Assembly: GCF_900110615.1 (NCBI RefSeq)
Contig: NZ_FOEI01000004.1
Coordinates: 211,621-275,620 of the forward strand
Length of the DNA stretch: 64,000 nt
DNA from: Flavobacterium urocaniciphilum
GTDB lineage: Bacteria; Bacteroidota; Bacteroidia; Flavobacteriales; Flavobacteriaceae
Reading direction: 5' to 3'
Each line of letters begins with the position of its first letter. The stretch's first letter is position 1. The position numbers and the translations under genes were made by a program. The notes below the pieces were generated by a model, which saw nothing but the letters and a program-made list of their open reading frames with translations, had not been told where the DNA came from and did not search any database. Positions 1-8,496 of this stretch are shown here, in pieces.

Positions 1-680
1 ACATCTTTTACTTTAACATCACCAATAATTACTAAGTAAGCATTAGCTGGAACAAAGTAAGTATTATAGTGATTGATAACATCTTGTAATGTTACATTTT
101 TTAATGTTTCTTCAGAAGTAAACTCACCATTATAGTGCTCTTTTCCAAAAGTTAAAACATTTTGTACACGTTGAGCAATAGCAGAAGCACTTTTCTCATC
201 TGATTTTAAACCTTCAATAATTTTAGTTCTTTCTGCGTCAAAATCAGCTTGAGTAAATAATGGATTTAAAGCACCATCCGCTAATAATTCTAAAATTCTA
301 GAAGAATATCTTGATAATCCACTAGCAGATGCCCCTGATTCGTAAAAATTAAAATTAGCTCCTAAGAAATCTATTTCTTCATTGAATTTATCTTTAGAAA
401 TAGACTCCGTTGCATTTCCGATCATCGCACTTACTAAATCAGAAACTCCTTTTTTATTTCCTTCTGCATAAGGAGCGTTATCTAAAGTTAAGTTATAAGA
501 AACTCTAGGTAATTTATGATTTTCAACAACCATAACTTTTAATCCATTTTCTAAAGTAAAAGTTTCAGGCTTATTGATGTTAATCTTTGGTGCAGGCCCT
601 TGTTTAGGCATTTTTCTATCTTGTGCTTGCATATTTATTGTAAGTAATAAACTGGCTGCGATATATATAAACTTTTTCAT
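1..680 (-). CDS. M16 family peptidase-like protein, non-catalytic partner (3' end outside window)
   Basis: About 226 N-terminal residues are visible; the gene continues beyond the left edge. It opens with a signal peptide (MKKFIYIAASLLLTINMQAQ), so it is exported. The M16 fold is recognisable, but where an active enzyme has HxxEH after a Gly, this protein reads GVSDLVSAM, so the zinc-binding histidines and the glutamate are gone. In bacterial M16B proteases a catalytic and an inactive subunit usually form a heterodimer, and the gene 8 bases upstream encodes the active partner. Role inferred: structural half of a periplasmic metalloprotease. Its substrate cannot be told from sequence. Confidence 0.85.
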   Translation of the reverse strand, partial: MKKFIYIAASLLLTINMQAQDRKMPKQGPAPKININKPETFTLENGLKVMVVENHKLPRVSYNLTLDNAPYAEGNKKGVSDLVSAMIGNATESISKDKFNEEIDFLGANFNFYESGASASGLSRYSSRILELLADGALNPLFTQADFDAERTKIIEGLKSDEKSASAIAQRVQNVLTFGKEHYNGEFTSEETLKNVTLQDVINHYNTYFVPANAYLVIIGDVKVKD

Positions 681-688
681 CTTAAATA

Positions 689-2014
689 TTATTTAGCTGT
701 TTTTTCTTTTGCAGGTCCATATTTTAAAACTAAACGTTGGTTCGGATTTAAATATTTTTTTGCAACTTCTCTAATATCTTCTCTTGTAATAGAACGGTAA
801 ATTTCAATTTCAGTGTTTACTAAATTGATATCACCATATAATAAGTAGTAAGAAGCTAAATTTTCCGCAATACCTTCAACAGATGCATTTGAATTCACAT
901 AATTGTTTTCAAATTTATTTTGAAGTTTTTGGAAATCATTTTCAGAGATTAAATTATTTTGGATGTTTACGATTTCTTCGTCAATTTCTTTTAATAAGTT
1001 TTCAGAAGACACATCACCTAAAGGTAAACTGTAAATAATATATTGACCATAATCTTCTTGAGAATTATTAAACGCACCAACTTGAAGCGCTACTTTTTTA
1101 TCGTCAACCATTTTTTTGTATAACTTAGAACTTTTACCATCTGATAAGTAAGTAGAAATCATGTCTAATACACGTGCATCTTTAGTTTTCATTGATGGAG
1201 TTCTGTAGGCAGCTAATGTCATTGGAATTTGAACGTTTGGATCTTCCCAAGTAGCATTAATTGTAGTAGTAATTGGAGCTTCTTCAAATTTTTGTCTTTG
1301 AACTGGCGCTCCTTTTGGAATAGCTCCAAAATATTTTTTAATCCATTCTTTAGCTTGAGCGGTTTCAAATTGACCAGCCACAACTAATACGGCGTTATTT
1401 GGCACATAGAATTTTTTATTAAATGCTTGAAATTCTTCTAAAGTTGCAGCATCTAAATGTTCCATTTCACCAATTGGTTCCCAACGGTATGGGTGATTTT
1501 TAAATAAATTTTGTTTAATTGCCTTAAAGATATTTCCATAAGGTTGATTATCTTTTCTTAAACGCTTTTCTTCTTTTACAACTTCATTTTGAGTATCTAC
1601 TCCAATTTGGTTGATTACTGGATGCATTAATCGTTCAGATTCCATCCAAATAGCTAATTCTAAATTATTAGAAGGAAAAACTTCATAATAATACGTTCTA
1701 TCATCAGAAGTATTAGCGTTATTGTTACCACCATTAGCTGTTACAATTTTAAACCACTCACCTCTTTCAATATTTTTTGTTCCTTCAAATAATAAATGTT
1801 CAAAAAAGTGTGCAAAACCAGTACGGTTTGGTTGTTCATCTTTTGCACCAACATGATACATCACAGAAGTAATAATAACTGGCGCTGAATTATCTTGATG
1901 TAAAACAACGTGTAAACCATTGTCTAAATCAAATTCTTCAAATGCCACTTTTTGCGCTTGCGCAGTGCTTCCTAACATTGCCATTGCTCCTAAAGCCATT
2001 AAAGTTTTTTTCAT
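689..2014 (-). CDS. M16 family zinc metallopeptidase, catalytic subunit
   Basis: 441 residues, full family length. A signal peptide ends at about residue 21 (AQAQ). The inverted zinc motif is intact: HFFEH, with H69, E72 and H73 inside GFAHFFEHLLFEGT, and a candidate third ligand at E148/E149 in NEVVKEEKR. The C-terminal half has the usual inactive repeat of the fold. Known role of the family: degradation of peptides or unfolded polypeptides inside a closed clamshell; an envelope location is inferred from the signal peptide. It is the first gene of a two-gene unit with the inactive homologue 8 bases downstream. A TATTTTTG promoter element lies upstream. Confidence 0.92.
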   Translation of the reverse strand: MKKTLMALGAMAMLGSTAQAQKVAFEEFDLDNGLHVVLHQDNSAPVIITSVMYHVGAKDEQPNRTGFAHFFEHLLFEGTKNIERGEWFKIVTANGGNNNANTSDDRTYYYEVFPSNNLELAIWMESERLMHPVINQIGVDTQNEVVKEEKRLRKDNQPYGNIFKAIKQNLFKNHPYRWEPIGEMEHLDAATLEEFQAFNKKFYVPNNAVLVVAGQFETAQAKEWIKKYFGAIPKGAPVQRQKFEEAPITTTINATWEDPNVQIPMTLAAYRTPSMKTKDARVLDMISTYLSDGKSSKLYKKMVDDKKVALQVGAFNNSQEDYGQYIIYSLPLGDVSSENLLKEIDEEIVNIQNNLISENDFQKLQNKFENNYVNSNASVEGIAENLASYYLLYGDINLVNTEIEIYRSITREDIREVAKKYLNPNQRLVLKYGPAKEKTAK

Positions 2015-2072
2015 AATAAAATTTTATAGTAATAACTGATTGTTATTAGTCAACACAATCATTGATTTGTTA

Positions 2073-2080
2073 CAAAAATA
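2073..2080 (-). promoter_or_regulatory. -7 element of the M16 peptidase operon
   Basis: On the minus strand this reads TATTTTTG, matching the Bacteroidota consensus TAnnTTTG. A TTTG lies 21 bases further upstream (2102-2105 on the plus strand as CAAA). The start codon is about 60 bases downstream. Confidence 0.6.
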
Positions 2081-2130
2081 AGTAACTTTATTTTTAAAGC
2101 ACAAACATTTTTAAAAAAGAGATAGTTAAG

Positions 2131-2160
2131 TTGTTTGTTTAATAAAAATTTGTATATTTG
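2131..2160 (+). promoter_or_regulatory. Promoter of rplU-rpmA
   Basis: TTG at 2131-2133, a 19-base spacer and TATATTTG at 2153-2160. This is one of the best matches in the window to the Bacteroidota housekeeping promoter. The rplU ATG follows 33 bases after the -7 element. Confidence 0.8.
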
Positions 2161-2193
2161 CAAACTCAAAAATAATAACTAAAACATATTGTT

Positions 2194-2646
2194 ATGTACG
2201 CAATCGTAGAGATAGCAGGGCAACAATTTAAAGTAAGCAAAGACCAAAAAGTTTATGTTCACCGTTTAGGAAGTGATGTTGACGCAAAAGTTTCTTTTGA
2301 CAAAGTATTACTTATCGACAATGGAGGTTCAGTAACTTTAGGCGCCCCAGCTATAGAAGGAGCTTCAGTTGAAGCTAAAGTATTACAACACCTTAAAGGT
2401 GACAAAGTAATCGTTTTCAAGAAAAAAAGAAGAAAAGGTTACAAAAAGAAAAACGGTCACAGACAATCGTTAACGCAAATTATCATCGAGAACATCGTTG
2501 CTAGTGGTGCTACTAAGAAAGCTGCTGCTCCTAAAAAAGAAGCTGCTCCTAAAGCAACTAAAAAAGCAGATGTTGAAGTAGAAACGGCTACTGAAGAAGT
2601 AAAGCCAAAAGCTACTAGAGCGAAAAAACCAAAAACTGAAGAATAA
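2194..2646 (+). CDS. rplU: 50S ribosomal protein L21
   Basis: Large-subunit protein that binds 23S rRNA. Residues 1 to about 103 are a standard L21, starting MYAIVEIAGQQFKVSKDQ and with the basic FKKKRRKGYKKKNGHRQ stretch near residues 75-91. The family is normally a little over 100 residues; here a further 45-50 residues follow, made almost only of Ala, Lys, Glu, Thr and Pro. That tail looks disordered and highly charged. rpmA (L27) starts 18 bases downstream, the usual L21-L27 pair, and both read from the promoter just upstream. Confidence 0.97.
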   Translation: MYAIVEIAGQQFKVSKDQKVYVHRLGSDVDAKVSFDKVLLIDNGGSVTLGAPAIEGASVEAKVLQHLKGDKVIVFKKKRRKGYKKKNGHRQSLTQIIIENIVASGATKKAAAPKKEAAPKATKKADVEVETATEEVKPKATRAKKPKTEE

Positions 2647-2664
2647 CATTTAAAATATAACGTC

Positions 2665-2925
2665 ATGGCTCATAAAAAAGGTGTCGGTAGTTCGAAAAAT
2701 GGTAGAGAATCAGAATCGAAACGTTTAGGCGTTAAGATTTATGGTGGTCAAGCTGCTATTGCTGGAAACATCATTGTTAGACAAAGAGGTTCTAAACACA
2801 ACCCAGGTGAAAACGTTTACATGGGTAAAGATCACACTTTACATGCTAAAGTTGATGGAATTGTAAAATTCCAGAAAAAAGGTGATAACAAATCTTGGGT
2901 TTCTATCCTTCCATTCGAAGCATAA
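2665..2925 (+). CDS. rpmA: 50S ribosomal protein L27
   Basis: 86 residues, normal length. The N-terminus ([22 protein letters not shown]) is the arm that reaches towards the peptidyl-transferase centre in other bacteria; there is no Firmicutes-type N-terminal extension needing protease removal. The core GNIIVRQRG and the following glycine-rich loop are conserved. Second gene of the rplU operon, followed 21 bases later by a strong terminator. Confidence 0.98.
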   Translation: MAHKKGVGSSKNGRESESKRLGVKIYGGQAAIAGNIIVRQRGSKHNPGENVYMGKDHTLHAKVDGIVKFQKKGDNKSWVSILPFEA

Positions 2926-2946
2926 TCTAAAGATTATCAAATACAA

Positions 2947-2976
2947 AACCCCGAAATACTATTTCGGGGTTTTTTG
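2947..2976 (+). terminator. Rho-independent terminator of rplU-rpmA
   Basis: Eleven-base perfect stem (AACCCCGAAAT with ATTTCGGGGTT), three-base loop ACT, then a run of T. The A-rich left flank would let it also stop minus-strand transcripts from the convergent DUF4407 gene. Confidence 0.9.
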
Positions 2977-2994
2977 TTTTTATATGTTTCTATT

Positions 2995-4089
2995 TTAAGA
3001 TTTGAATTTCGCTAAATAATTTTCAGATTGTATCTTCATGATTTCAGTCGCATTTTTCTTCTTCAGATTAAACAATTCTTTATCCGATTTTATATCAGCG
3101 TACACCTCATCATAAATAGACGCATCTGTTTTCTTTTGCAATTCACGCTGGTAACTATTTTGTTCTATTAAGGTTTTATAACTGATTTCCGCATCTTCTT
3201 GCTTAAAATCATATTCACTTTTACTTGACAACAGTTTTGCAATAATTGGAGAAGTTTCAATCGCTAAAAACAACAACATAATAAATAAAGAAGGTAAAAA
3301 GGGTAATTTATTTAACGCATTGATTCTTGCCATTAACCCATCGAAACTATCAATTATAGGCTGCGAATCGGTTACTTTTTTATCTAAATCAGCCTGTAGC
3401 GATTTCCCTTTAGTTTCTTTTTCTGCAATAATTTTCGAATTAGTTACTTTTAAGGAATCCAATTGTTTCAACGCTGCATCATGTGCTTCACGTTTTTCCT
3501 TATAAATAGGACCTTTGCCCATTTTCTTGGTTCCGGTTGTTCCTTCTGCTTCAGTAATATAAGATTGATACAAAGCCGCTACTTCTTTTTCTTTGGCATT
3601 AACCTGACTTTTCAAACTATCAATTGAGGCTTGATTTTTATCAACGTCGGTTTTAAAATAATCGGAAACTTGCTTTTTATTCGCAATTGCCATTTCATTT
3701 TTCTCTTTTAATAAAACCGTGTCAATTTCCTTTTTGAAGATTTTAATTTCTAGTGGCTTTGAAATTACAATAGCAATAATCATAGCTAACACAATTCGAG
3801 GAGAAGCTTGAATAAATTCGTCCATAAAACTATCACGCTTTTTGATAGTTGAAACGATAAATCGATCTAAGTTAAAAATTAACAATCCCCAAATTAAACC
3901 AAAAAAAGTAGCCATATACACACTATCAAAAACAGTATATAAAGCGTAAGAACAAGCTACAAATGCCATTACAGCCGTAAAGAATACAGTAGCACCAATA
4001 CCAGCATATTTGTTTTGTTCACCATTGGAGCAAGTGGCAACAATATCTTTGTCTGCTCCCGAACAAAGAATAAAAAATGATTTAAGCAT
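2995..4089 (-). CDS. DUF4407 domain membrane protein
   Basis: 364 residues. The N-terminal third has closely spaced membrane segments (about residues 30-50, 57-75 and 97-113), including FFGLIWGLLIFNLDRFIVS, the recognisable signature of DUF4407. A long Lys/Glu/Asp-rich stretch (about 120-245) looks like an extended coiled coil. Another membrane segment lies near 262-280 (LPFLPSLFIMLLFLAIE), and the tail is charged. The function of the family is not known to me. The gene stands alone and converges on rpmA. The topology suggests a membrane-anchored rod outside or inside the cytoplasm; I cannot say which. Confidence 0.8.
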   Translation of the reverse strand: MLKSFFILCSGADKDIVATCSNGEQNKYAGIGATVFFTAVMAFVACSYALYTVFDSVYMATFFGLIWGLLIFNLDRFIVSTIKKRDSFMDEFIQASPRIVLAMIIAIVISKPLEIKIFKKEIDTVLLKEKNEMAIANKKQVSDYFKTDVDKNQASIDSLKSQVNAKEKEVAALYQSYITEAEGTTGTKKMGKGPIYKEKREAHDAALKQLDSLKVTNSKIIAEKETKGKSLQADLDKKVTDSQPIIDSFDGLMARINALNKLPFLPSLFIMLLFLAIETSPIIAKLLSSKSEYDFKQEDAEISYKTLIEQNSYQRELQKKTDASIYDEVYADIKSDKELFNLKKKNATEIMKIQSENYLAKFKS

Positions 4090-4247
4090 AACGATTCGTT
4101 TTAAACCATAAGATGTCCCAAAAAATCGGGAAGCATATATTTATGGTTAGTTAATTGATTGATGATGATGATTACAAATTTGTTGCCAAAAATGATTTTT
4201 TGTTACAAGTTTTTAGTTAAACTTTTCATTTACAAGATTTTGAAACA

Positions 4248-4280
4248 AAAAAAATCCCCAATCTTTCGATTGAGGATTCT
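4248..4280 (-). terminator. Terminator of the small lipoprotein gene
   Basis: Read on the minus strand, an 11-base stem with one mismatch (4253-4263 with 4268-4278, loop of four) is followed by eight T. Its left arm and A-run recur as a 22-base direct repeat at 4866-4887. Confidence 0.8.
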
Positions 4281-4297
4281 AAAATTTAATAATAGTA

Positions 4298-4846
4298 TTA
4301 ATATTTTGGCAAGTCCATAGTAATTTTATCCAATCGATTACCTTCAAAGAAAAATAAATTACCCAAATACACTTTCGGCTTATATTTTTTATCTTTTTTT
4401 AATAAATCGTTCTCAAACAATCTAGAATAAACACTTCTATATTTAGAATCGTATAAATCTGAATTTATCGCATACAATTGACTTGTAAAACTAGTTCTTT
4501 GATCTAAAGTGGCATTTAAATTTCCAAAGCCTTCCATAACCAAAAAAAGCTCATATCCATTTTTCCGAGCATAATTTTCATAGACAAACATTGGCCTACA
4601 CAAATCAGATGTACACCCATTTTTAAAAACATACACTAACGATTTTTCGTGTTTTTCTAATTCAGTCCTTAATTGTTTTCCAGAAATTTTATAAATTTTA
4701 TCCACTTCTAAATTTTCAAAACTTTCTAAAGTTACGATTTTGGCTCTATCAACTTCTTTAAGTTTAGAATAATCATTTGTTAAACCAGAAATGCTACACG
4801 AAGCTAAAATCAACAAAAAAACAATAGCTGTAAATATTTTCCTCAT
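4298..4846 (-). CDS. Small lipoprotein of unknown function
   Basis: 182 residues when started at the ATG that gives a proper signal peptide (MRKIFTAIVFLLILASC); a longer reading frame adds 11 residues in front but puts a poor N-terminus on the signal. The lipobox ends at Cys16, so the mature protein is lipid-anchored. The middle (YVFKNGCTSDLCRPMF, then a hydrophobic strand ELFLVMEG) recalls a thioredoxin-like strand-helix layout with two cysteines five residues apart, but not a CxxC site. No family recognised. It is flanked by two almost identical terminators, so it is probably its own transcription unit. Confidence 0.65.
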   Translation of the reverse strand: MRKIFTAIVFLLILASCSISGLTNDYSKLKEVDRAKIVTLESFENLEVDKIYKISGKQLRTELEKHEKSLVYVFKNGCTSDLCRPMFVYENYARKNGYELFLVMEGFGNLNATLDQRTSFTSQLYAINSDLYDSKYRSVYSRLFENDLLKKDKKYKPKVYLGNLFFFEGNRLDKITMDLPKY

Positions 4847-4864
4847 AATTTTTTTCTGTAAATA

Positions 4865-4896
4865 TAAAAAAATCCCCAATCTTTCGAAAGGGGACT
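4865..4896 (-). terminator. Terminator of ahcY
   Basis: On the minus strand TCCCC pairs with GGGGA around a short inner CTTTCGAAAG palindrome, followed by seven T. It lies about 55 bases beyond the ahcY stop codon. It shares 22 bases (4866-4887) with the terminator at 4248-4280. Confidence 0.65.
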
Positions 4897-4949
4897 TTAT
4901 ATTTTTAAAAATGACTATTTACTAATCACTTTTAACTATTCACTAAATA

Positions 4950-6266
4950 TTAGTATCTATAGTATTCTGGTTTGAATGGACCTTTAACTTCCACTCCGAT
5001 ATATGCAGCTTGCTCATCGTTTAATACTTCTAATTCAACACCTAATTTTCTTAAGTGTAAATCAGCTACTTTTTCATCTAAATGTTTTGGTAACATATAA
5101 ACTTCATTTTTATAAGCTGACGAATTAGTCCATAATTCAATTTGAGCTAAAGTTTGGTTTGAGAATGAGTTACTCATTACAAAACTTGGGTGTCCAGTTG
5201 CACAACCTAAGTTTACTAAACGACCTTCAGCTAAAATGATAACTTCTTTACCGTTTACAGTATAGATATCAACTTGAGGTTTAACTTCAACTTTAGAAGC
5301 ACCAAAGTTTTTGTTTAACCAAGCCATATCAATTTCGTTATCAAAGTGACCGATATTACAAACGATTGCTTTATCTTTCATAGCTTCGAAATGACGACCT
5401 ACAACAATATCTTTGTTTCCTGTAGTTGTGATAACGATATCAGCATTAGCAACAACAGTATCTAATTTTTTAACCTCATAACCGTCCATAGCTGCTTGTA
5501 AAGCACAAATTGGATCAATTTCAGTAACCGTTACAATAGAACCTGCTCCACGGAAAGAAGCAGCAGTACCTTTACCAACATCACCATATCCACAAACTAC
5601 TACTCTTTTTCCTGCTAACATTACATCCGTTGCACGACGAACTGCATCAACAGCAGACTCTTTACAACCATATTTGTTATCAAATTTAGATTTAGTAACT
5701 GAATCGTTTACGTTGATAGCTGGCATATATAAAGTTCCAGCTTTCATTCTTTCGTATAAACGGTGAACTCCAGTTGTAGTTTCTTCTGATAAACCTTTAA
5801 TTCCTTCAACTAATTCAGTATATCTATCAAAAACCATGTTTGTTAAATCACCACCATCATCTAAAATCATGTTTAATGGTTGTCTTTCTTCACCAAAGAA
5901 TAAAGTTTGTTCGATACACCAATCAAATTCCTCTTCGTTCATACCTTTCCAAGCATAAACTGGAATTCCAGCAGCAGCAATTGCAGCAGCAGCATGATCT
6001 TGAGTTGAGAAAATATTACATGAAGACCAAGTAACATCTGCACCTAAAGCAACTAAAGTTTCAATTAATACAGCTGTTTGAATAGTCATGTGTAAACATC
6101 CAGCAATACGAGCACCTTTTAAAGGTTGACTTGCACCGTATTCTTCACGAATAGCCATTAAACCTGGCATTTCAGCTTCTGCTAAAGTAATTTCTTTTCT
6201 TCCCCATTCTGCTAAAGAAATATCTTTAACTTTGTATGGTACGTAAGGAATTGTTTTTGTACTCAT
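4950..6266 (-). CDS. ahcY: Adenosylhomocysteinase (SAH hydrolase)
   Basis: 438 residues. Catalyses reversible NAD-dependent hydrolysis of S-adenosylhomocysteine to adenosine and homocysteine, removing the product inhibitor of methyltransferases. The NAD-binding loop GYGDVGKG lies near residue 225, preceded by the NKYGCKES segment that carries substrate-binding residues. The N-terminal [14 protein letters not shown] and the C-terminal [11 protein letters not shown] and KPEYYRY are classic; the final Lys-Pro-x-Tyr-x-Tyr reaches into the neighbouring subunit of the tetramer. Single gene with its own promoter and terminator. Confidence 0.98.
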   Translation of the reverse strand: MSTKTIPYVPYKVKDISLAEWGRKEITLAEAEMPGLMAIREEYGASQPLKGARIAGCLHMTIQTAVLIETLVALGADVTWSSCNIFSTQDHAAAAIAAAGIPVYAWKGMNEEEFDWCIEQTLFFGEERQPLNMILDDGGDLTNMVFDRYTELVEGIKGLSEETTTGVHRLYERMKAGTLYMPAINVNDSVTKSKFDNKYGCKESAVDAVRRATDVMLAGKRVVVCGYGDVGKGTAASFRGAGSIVTVTEIDPICALQAAMDGYEVKKLDTVVANADIVITTTGNKDIVVGRHFEAMKDKAIVCNIGHFDNEIDMAWLNKNFGASKVEVKPQVDIYTVNGKEVIILAEGRLVNLGCATGHPSFVMSNSFSNQTLAQIELWTNSSAYKNEVYMLPKHLDEKVADLHLRKLGVELEVLNDEQAAYIGVEVKGPFKPEYYRY

Positions 6267-6300
6267 TATAATTTATAAATTTAATTTTAATTTCGAGTGG

Positions 6301-6308
6301 CAAAGGTA
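6301..6308 (-). promoter_or_regulatory. -7 element of ahcY
   Basis: Minus strand reads TACCTTTG, fitting TAnnTTTG, 35 bases before the ahcY start codon. I see no convincing -33 TTTG at the expected distance. Confidence 0.5.
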
Positions 6309-6412
6309 CAACATAAGTTTTATTATTCTAAATTTTTTTAAGAAATTTACAAAATAGGAAAAACTTAATTTACTGATACACAACAGACTAAAAAAATTCT
6401 GATTAAATATTT

Positions 6413-7075
6413 ATGCCATTCTATAAAGAAATAAAAATTAATTCGACTACCACCGCCTATTTTTGGAAAATTTCTGAAGATACAGAATGGCTTTATGAAA
6501 ACATTCAACTGAATGAAAATTCCCTTTCTCGTTTGGAAAATATGAATTCTGAAGAACACAAAAGAGGATTTTTAGCCGTTAGAATGCTGCTTCAACATAT
6601 AGGTTATACTGATTTTAATTTAGTATATGATACATTTGGAAAACCTCATTTAATAAAGGATATTCAAAAAAAATCAGAATATAGTTCTAAACAAATTTCA
6701 ATTTCACATTCACACGAATTCTCGTGTATCTGTATCAGCAATCAAAATATTGGAATCGATTTAGAAAAACGTAAAGAAAAAACGTTAAAAATCGCCCCAA
6801 GATTTATGGATATTTGTCATCTTGAAAATCTATCTGAGGAAGATAAAATAGCTAAAGCAACAGTAATTTGGGGAGTAAAAGAAAGTGTTTTTAAACTTAA
6901 AAATGAAAAAGGAATCAGCTTTCCAAACCACATAAGTGAAGCGCCATTTCAATTAATGGATAAAAAAGGAACAACCTATTTGAATTTTAATGAAACAACT
7001 CAAAATTTTCAATTTCATTTTGAATTTGTTGACGATTATATTTTTGTTTGTGTATTAAGCTGTAACACAGAGTAA
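6413..7075 (+). CDS. 4'-phosphopantetheinyl transferase superfamily protein
   Basis: 220 residues, the Sfp-like two-lobed size. The diagnostic motifs are present: GIDLE at 114-118 (Asp116 and Glu118 bind magnesium) and WGVKESVFK at 153-161 (W..KES..K). An SHSHEF segment just before the first motif matches the CoA-binding region. It would transfer phosphopantetheine from CoA to a carrier protein. No carrier protein or synthase is nearby, so the target may be the fatty-acid carrier protein or a secondary-metabolite one. It is divergent from ahcY and reads towards the GGGP-synthase gene, with about 100 bases between. Confidence 0.88.
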   Translation: MPFYKEIKINSTTTAYFWKISEDTEWLYENIQLNENSLSRLENMNSEEHKRGFLAVRMLLQHIGYTDFNLVYDTFGKPHLIKDIQKKSEYSSKQISISHSHEFSCICISNQNIGIDLEKRKEKTLKIAPRFMDICHLENLSEEDKIAKATVIWGVKESVFKLKNEKGISFPNHISEAPFQLMDKKGTTYLNFNETTQNFQFHFEFVDDYIFVCVLSCNTE

Positions 7076-7172
7076 CAAAAAACAACAGAGCTATACAAAA
7101 ACAAAAATTAAGTAGATCTTTACGAAATCAATTTATGAATCTTTGCGCCATAATCCTTACTTTCGCAAAACA

Positions 7173-7889
7173 ATGAACAACATTTACCAAAATATAGTAG
7201 CTGCAAAAAAAAACAATTCTAAATTGTTAGCCATTTTAATTGATCCTGATAAAACTAATATTACTGAAATTGAAAGTTTATCTCAAAAAATCAATCAATC
7301 TCCAGCAACACATATTTTTATTGGCGGTAGTATAGTTGAGCAAGTTTGTATTGATAGTTTAATTATTGAAATTAAAAAATACTGTTCTTTACCCATTTTA
7401 ATTTTTCCTGGACATCCTTCTCAAATTTCAAACGAAGCAAATGGCATTTTGTTCCTAAGTTTACTTTCTGGTAGAAATCCAGATTATTTAATAGAACACC
7501 ATATTAATTCTGTTGATATTTTAACGAATTCAGATTTAGAAATTATTTCTACAGGTTATATTTTAATTGATGGTGGAAATGAAACAGCTGTTCAACGTGT
7601 AAGTCAAACCCAACCTATTGAAAATACCAATATCGATTTAGCCTATAAAACAGCAAAAGCAGGAGAATATTTAGGTAAAAAACTAATTTACTTAGAGGCT
7701 GGAAGTGGCGCCAAAAATCATGTTTCTTTAGAAATGGTTCAATATGTTTCTAAAAACATTTCAATCCCATTAATTGTGGGAGGCGGCATAAAAAGTTTAT
7801 CAAAAATTGAAGAGATTTTTAGAGTTGGCGCTGATATTGTAGTCATTGGTACTGCTTTTGAAAATGATGTTAACTTTTTTTCTAATTAA
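7173..7889 (+). CDS. Geranylgeranylglyceryl/heptaprenylglyceryl phosphate synthase family protein
   Basis: 238 residues from the ATG; an in-frame TTG 30 bases earlier would add MRHNPYFRKT, which does not look like family sequence. A TIM-barrel PcrB/GGGPS protein: LLAILIDPDKTN near the N-terminus (magnesium and phosphate region), HIFIGGS, and the C-terminal phosphate-binding loops IPLIVGGGIKS and ADIVVIGTAFE. The family links a polyprenyl chain by an ether bond to glycerol-1-phosphate, the first step of archaeal lipids; bacterial homologues of this group exist in Bacteroidota. Its partner glycerol-1-phosphate supply is not in the window. pnuC follows one base after the stop codon. Confidence 0.92.
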   Translation: MNNIYQNIVAAKKNNSKLLAILIDPDKTNITEIESLSQKINQSPATHIFIGGSIVEQVCIDSLIIEIKKYCSLPILIFPGHPSQISNEANGILFLSLLSGRNPDYLIEHHINSVDILTNSDLEIISTGYILIDGGNETAVQRVSQTQPIENTNIDLAYKTAKAGEYLGKKLIYLEAGSGAKNHVSLEMVQYVSKNISIPLIVGGGIKSLSKIEEIFRVGADIVVIGTAFENDVNFFSN

Positions 7890-7890
7890 C

Positions 7891-8496
7891 ATGTTTGAAA
7901 CGATAATCAATCAATATAAAAACATACCTAATTGGCAAATTAGCATAGAAATTATCGTTTTTATTTTCGGGATTTTAAGCGTGTATTTTGCAAAAAAAGA
8001 AAACATTTTAGTGTATCCAACTGGGCTAATTGCCACTATATTATCTGTTTACATCATGTATTACGCAAAATATTATGCTGATATGAGCATAAATATTTAT
8101 TACACCATTATGAGTTTTTACGGCTGGTATGTTTGGAAAAAAGGCGAAAATTCTGAACCTCTTTCAATAACTAGAACCAACTTAATGGAGAAAATTATCG
8201 GATTTATATTGTTTATTATTACAGCATTTGTTTGTGTTCTAATCTACAAATTCTTCGACTATAAAATACAGTTTAACAACTATTTAGATATTTTTACCAC
8301 TTCCTTATTTTTCACAGCAATGTGGTATATGGCTAAAAAGAAATTGGAAAACTGGACACTTTGGATTATTGGAGACGCTTTAGTAGTTTACATTTTTTTC
8401 GATAGACAACTTTACATTATTGCTTTTCAATACATAATTTTTACTATTTTAGCCATCTCAGCATACATAGAATGGAAAAAATATTTAGCGAAATAG
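7891..8496 (+). CDS. pnuC: PnuC-family vitamin/nucleoside transporter
   Basis: 201 residues starting at the ATG right after the previous stop; an earlier in-frame start would overlap the preceding gene by 15 codons. About seven hydrophobic segments. The family mark SFYGWYVWKKG follows the third; the C-terminal IIAFQYIIFTILAISAYIEWKK is also typical. PnuC proteins carry nicotinamide riboside, riboflavin or thiamine by facilitated diffusion, with trapping by a kinase. The substrate here is open. The TPP riboswitch and TonB receptor about 2 kb downstream favour thiamine (PnuT type). It overlaps the next gene by 25 bases. Confidence 0.85.
   Translation: MFETIINQYKNIPNWQISIEIIVFIFGILSVYFAKKENILVYPTGLIATILSVYIMYYAKYYADMSINIYYTIMSFYGWYVWKKGENSEPLSITRTNLMEKIIGFILFIITAFVCVLIYKFFDYKIQFNNYLDIFTTSLFFTAMWYMAKKKLENWTLWIIGDALVVYIFFDRQLYIIAFQYIIFTILAISAYIEWKKYLAK

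Noticed and set aside
5840..6034. Antisense open frame inside ahcY with many His/Gln.
   Set aside because: It is the complement of conserved ahcY codons and shows no independent signal.
7142..7165. Promoter TTTG...TACTTTCG before the GGGP-synthase gene.
   Set aside because: The two boxes are only 12 bases apart and the second has a mismatch.
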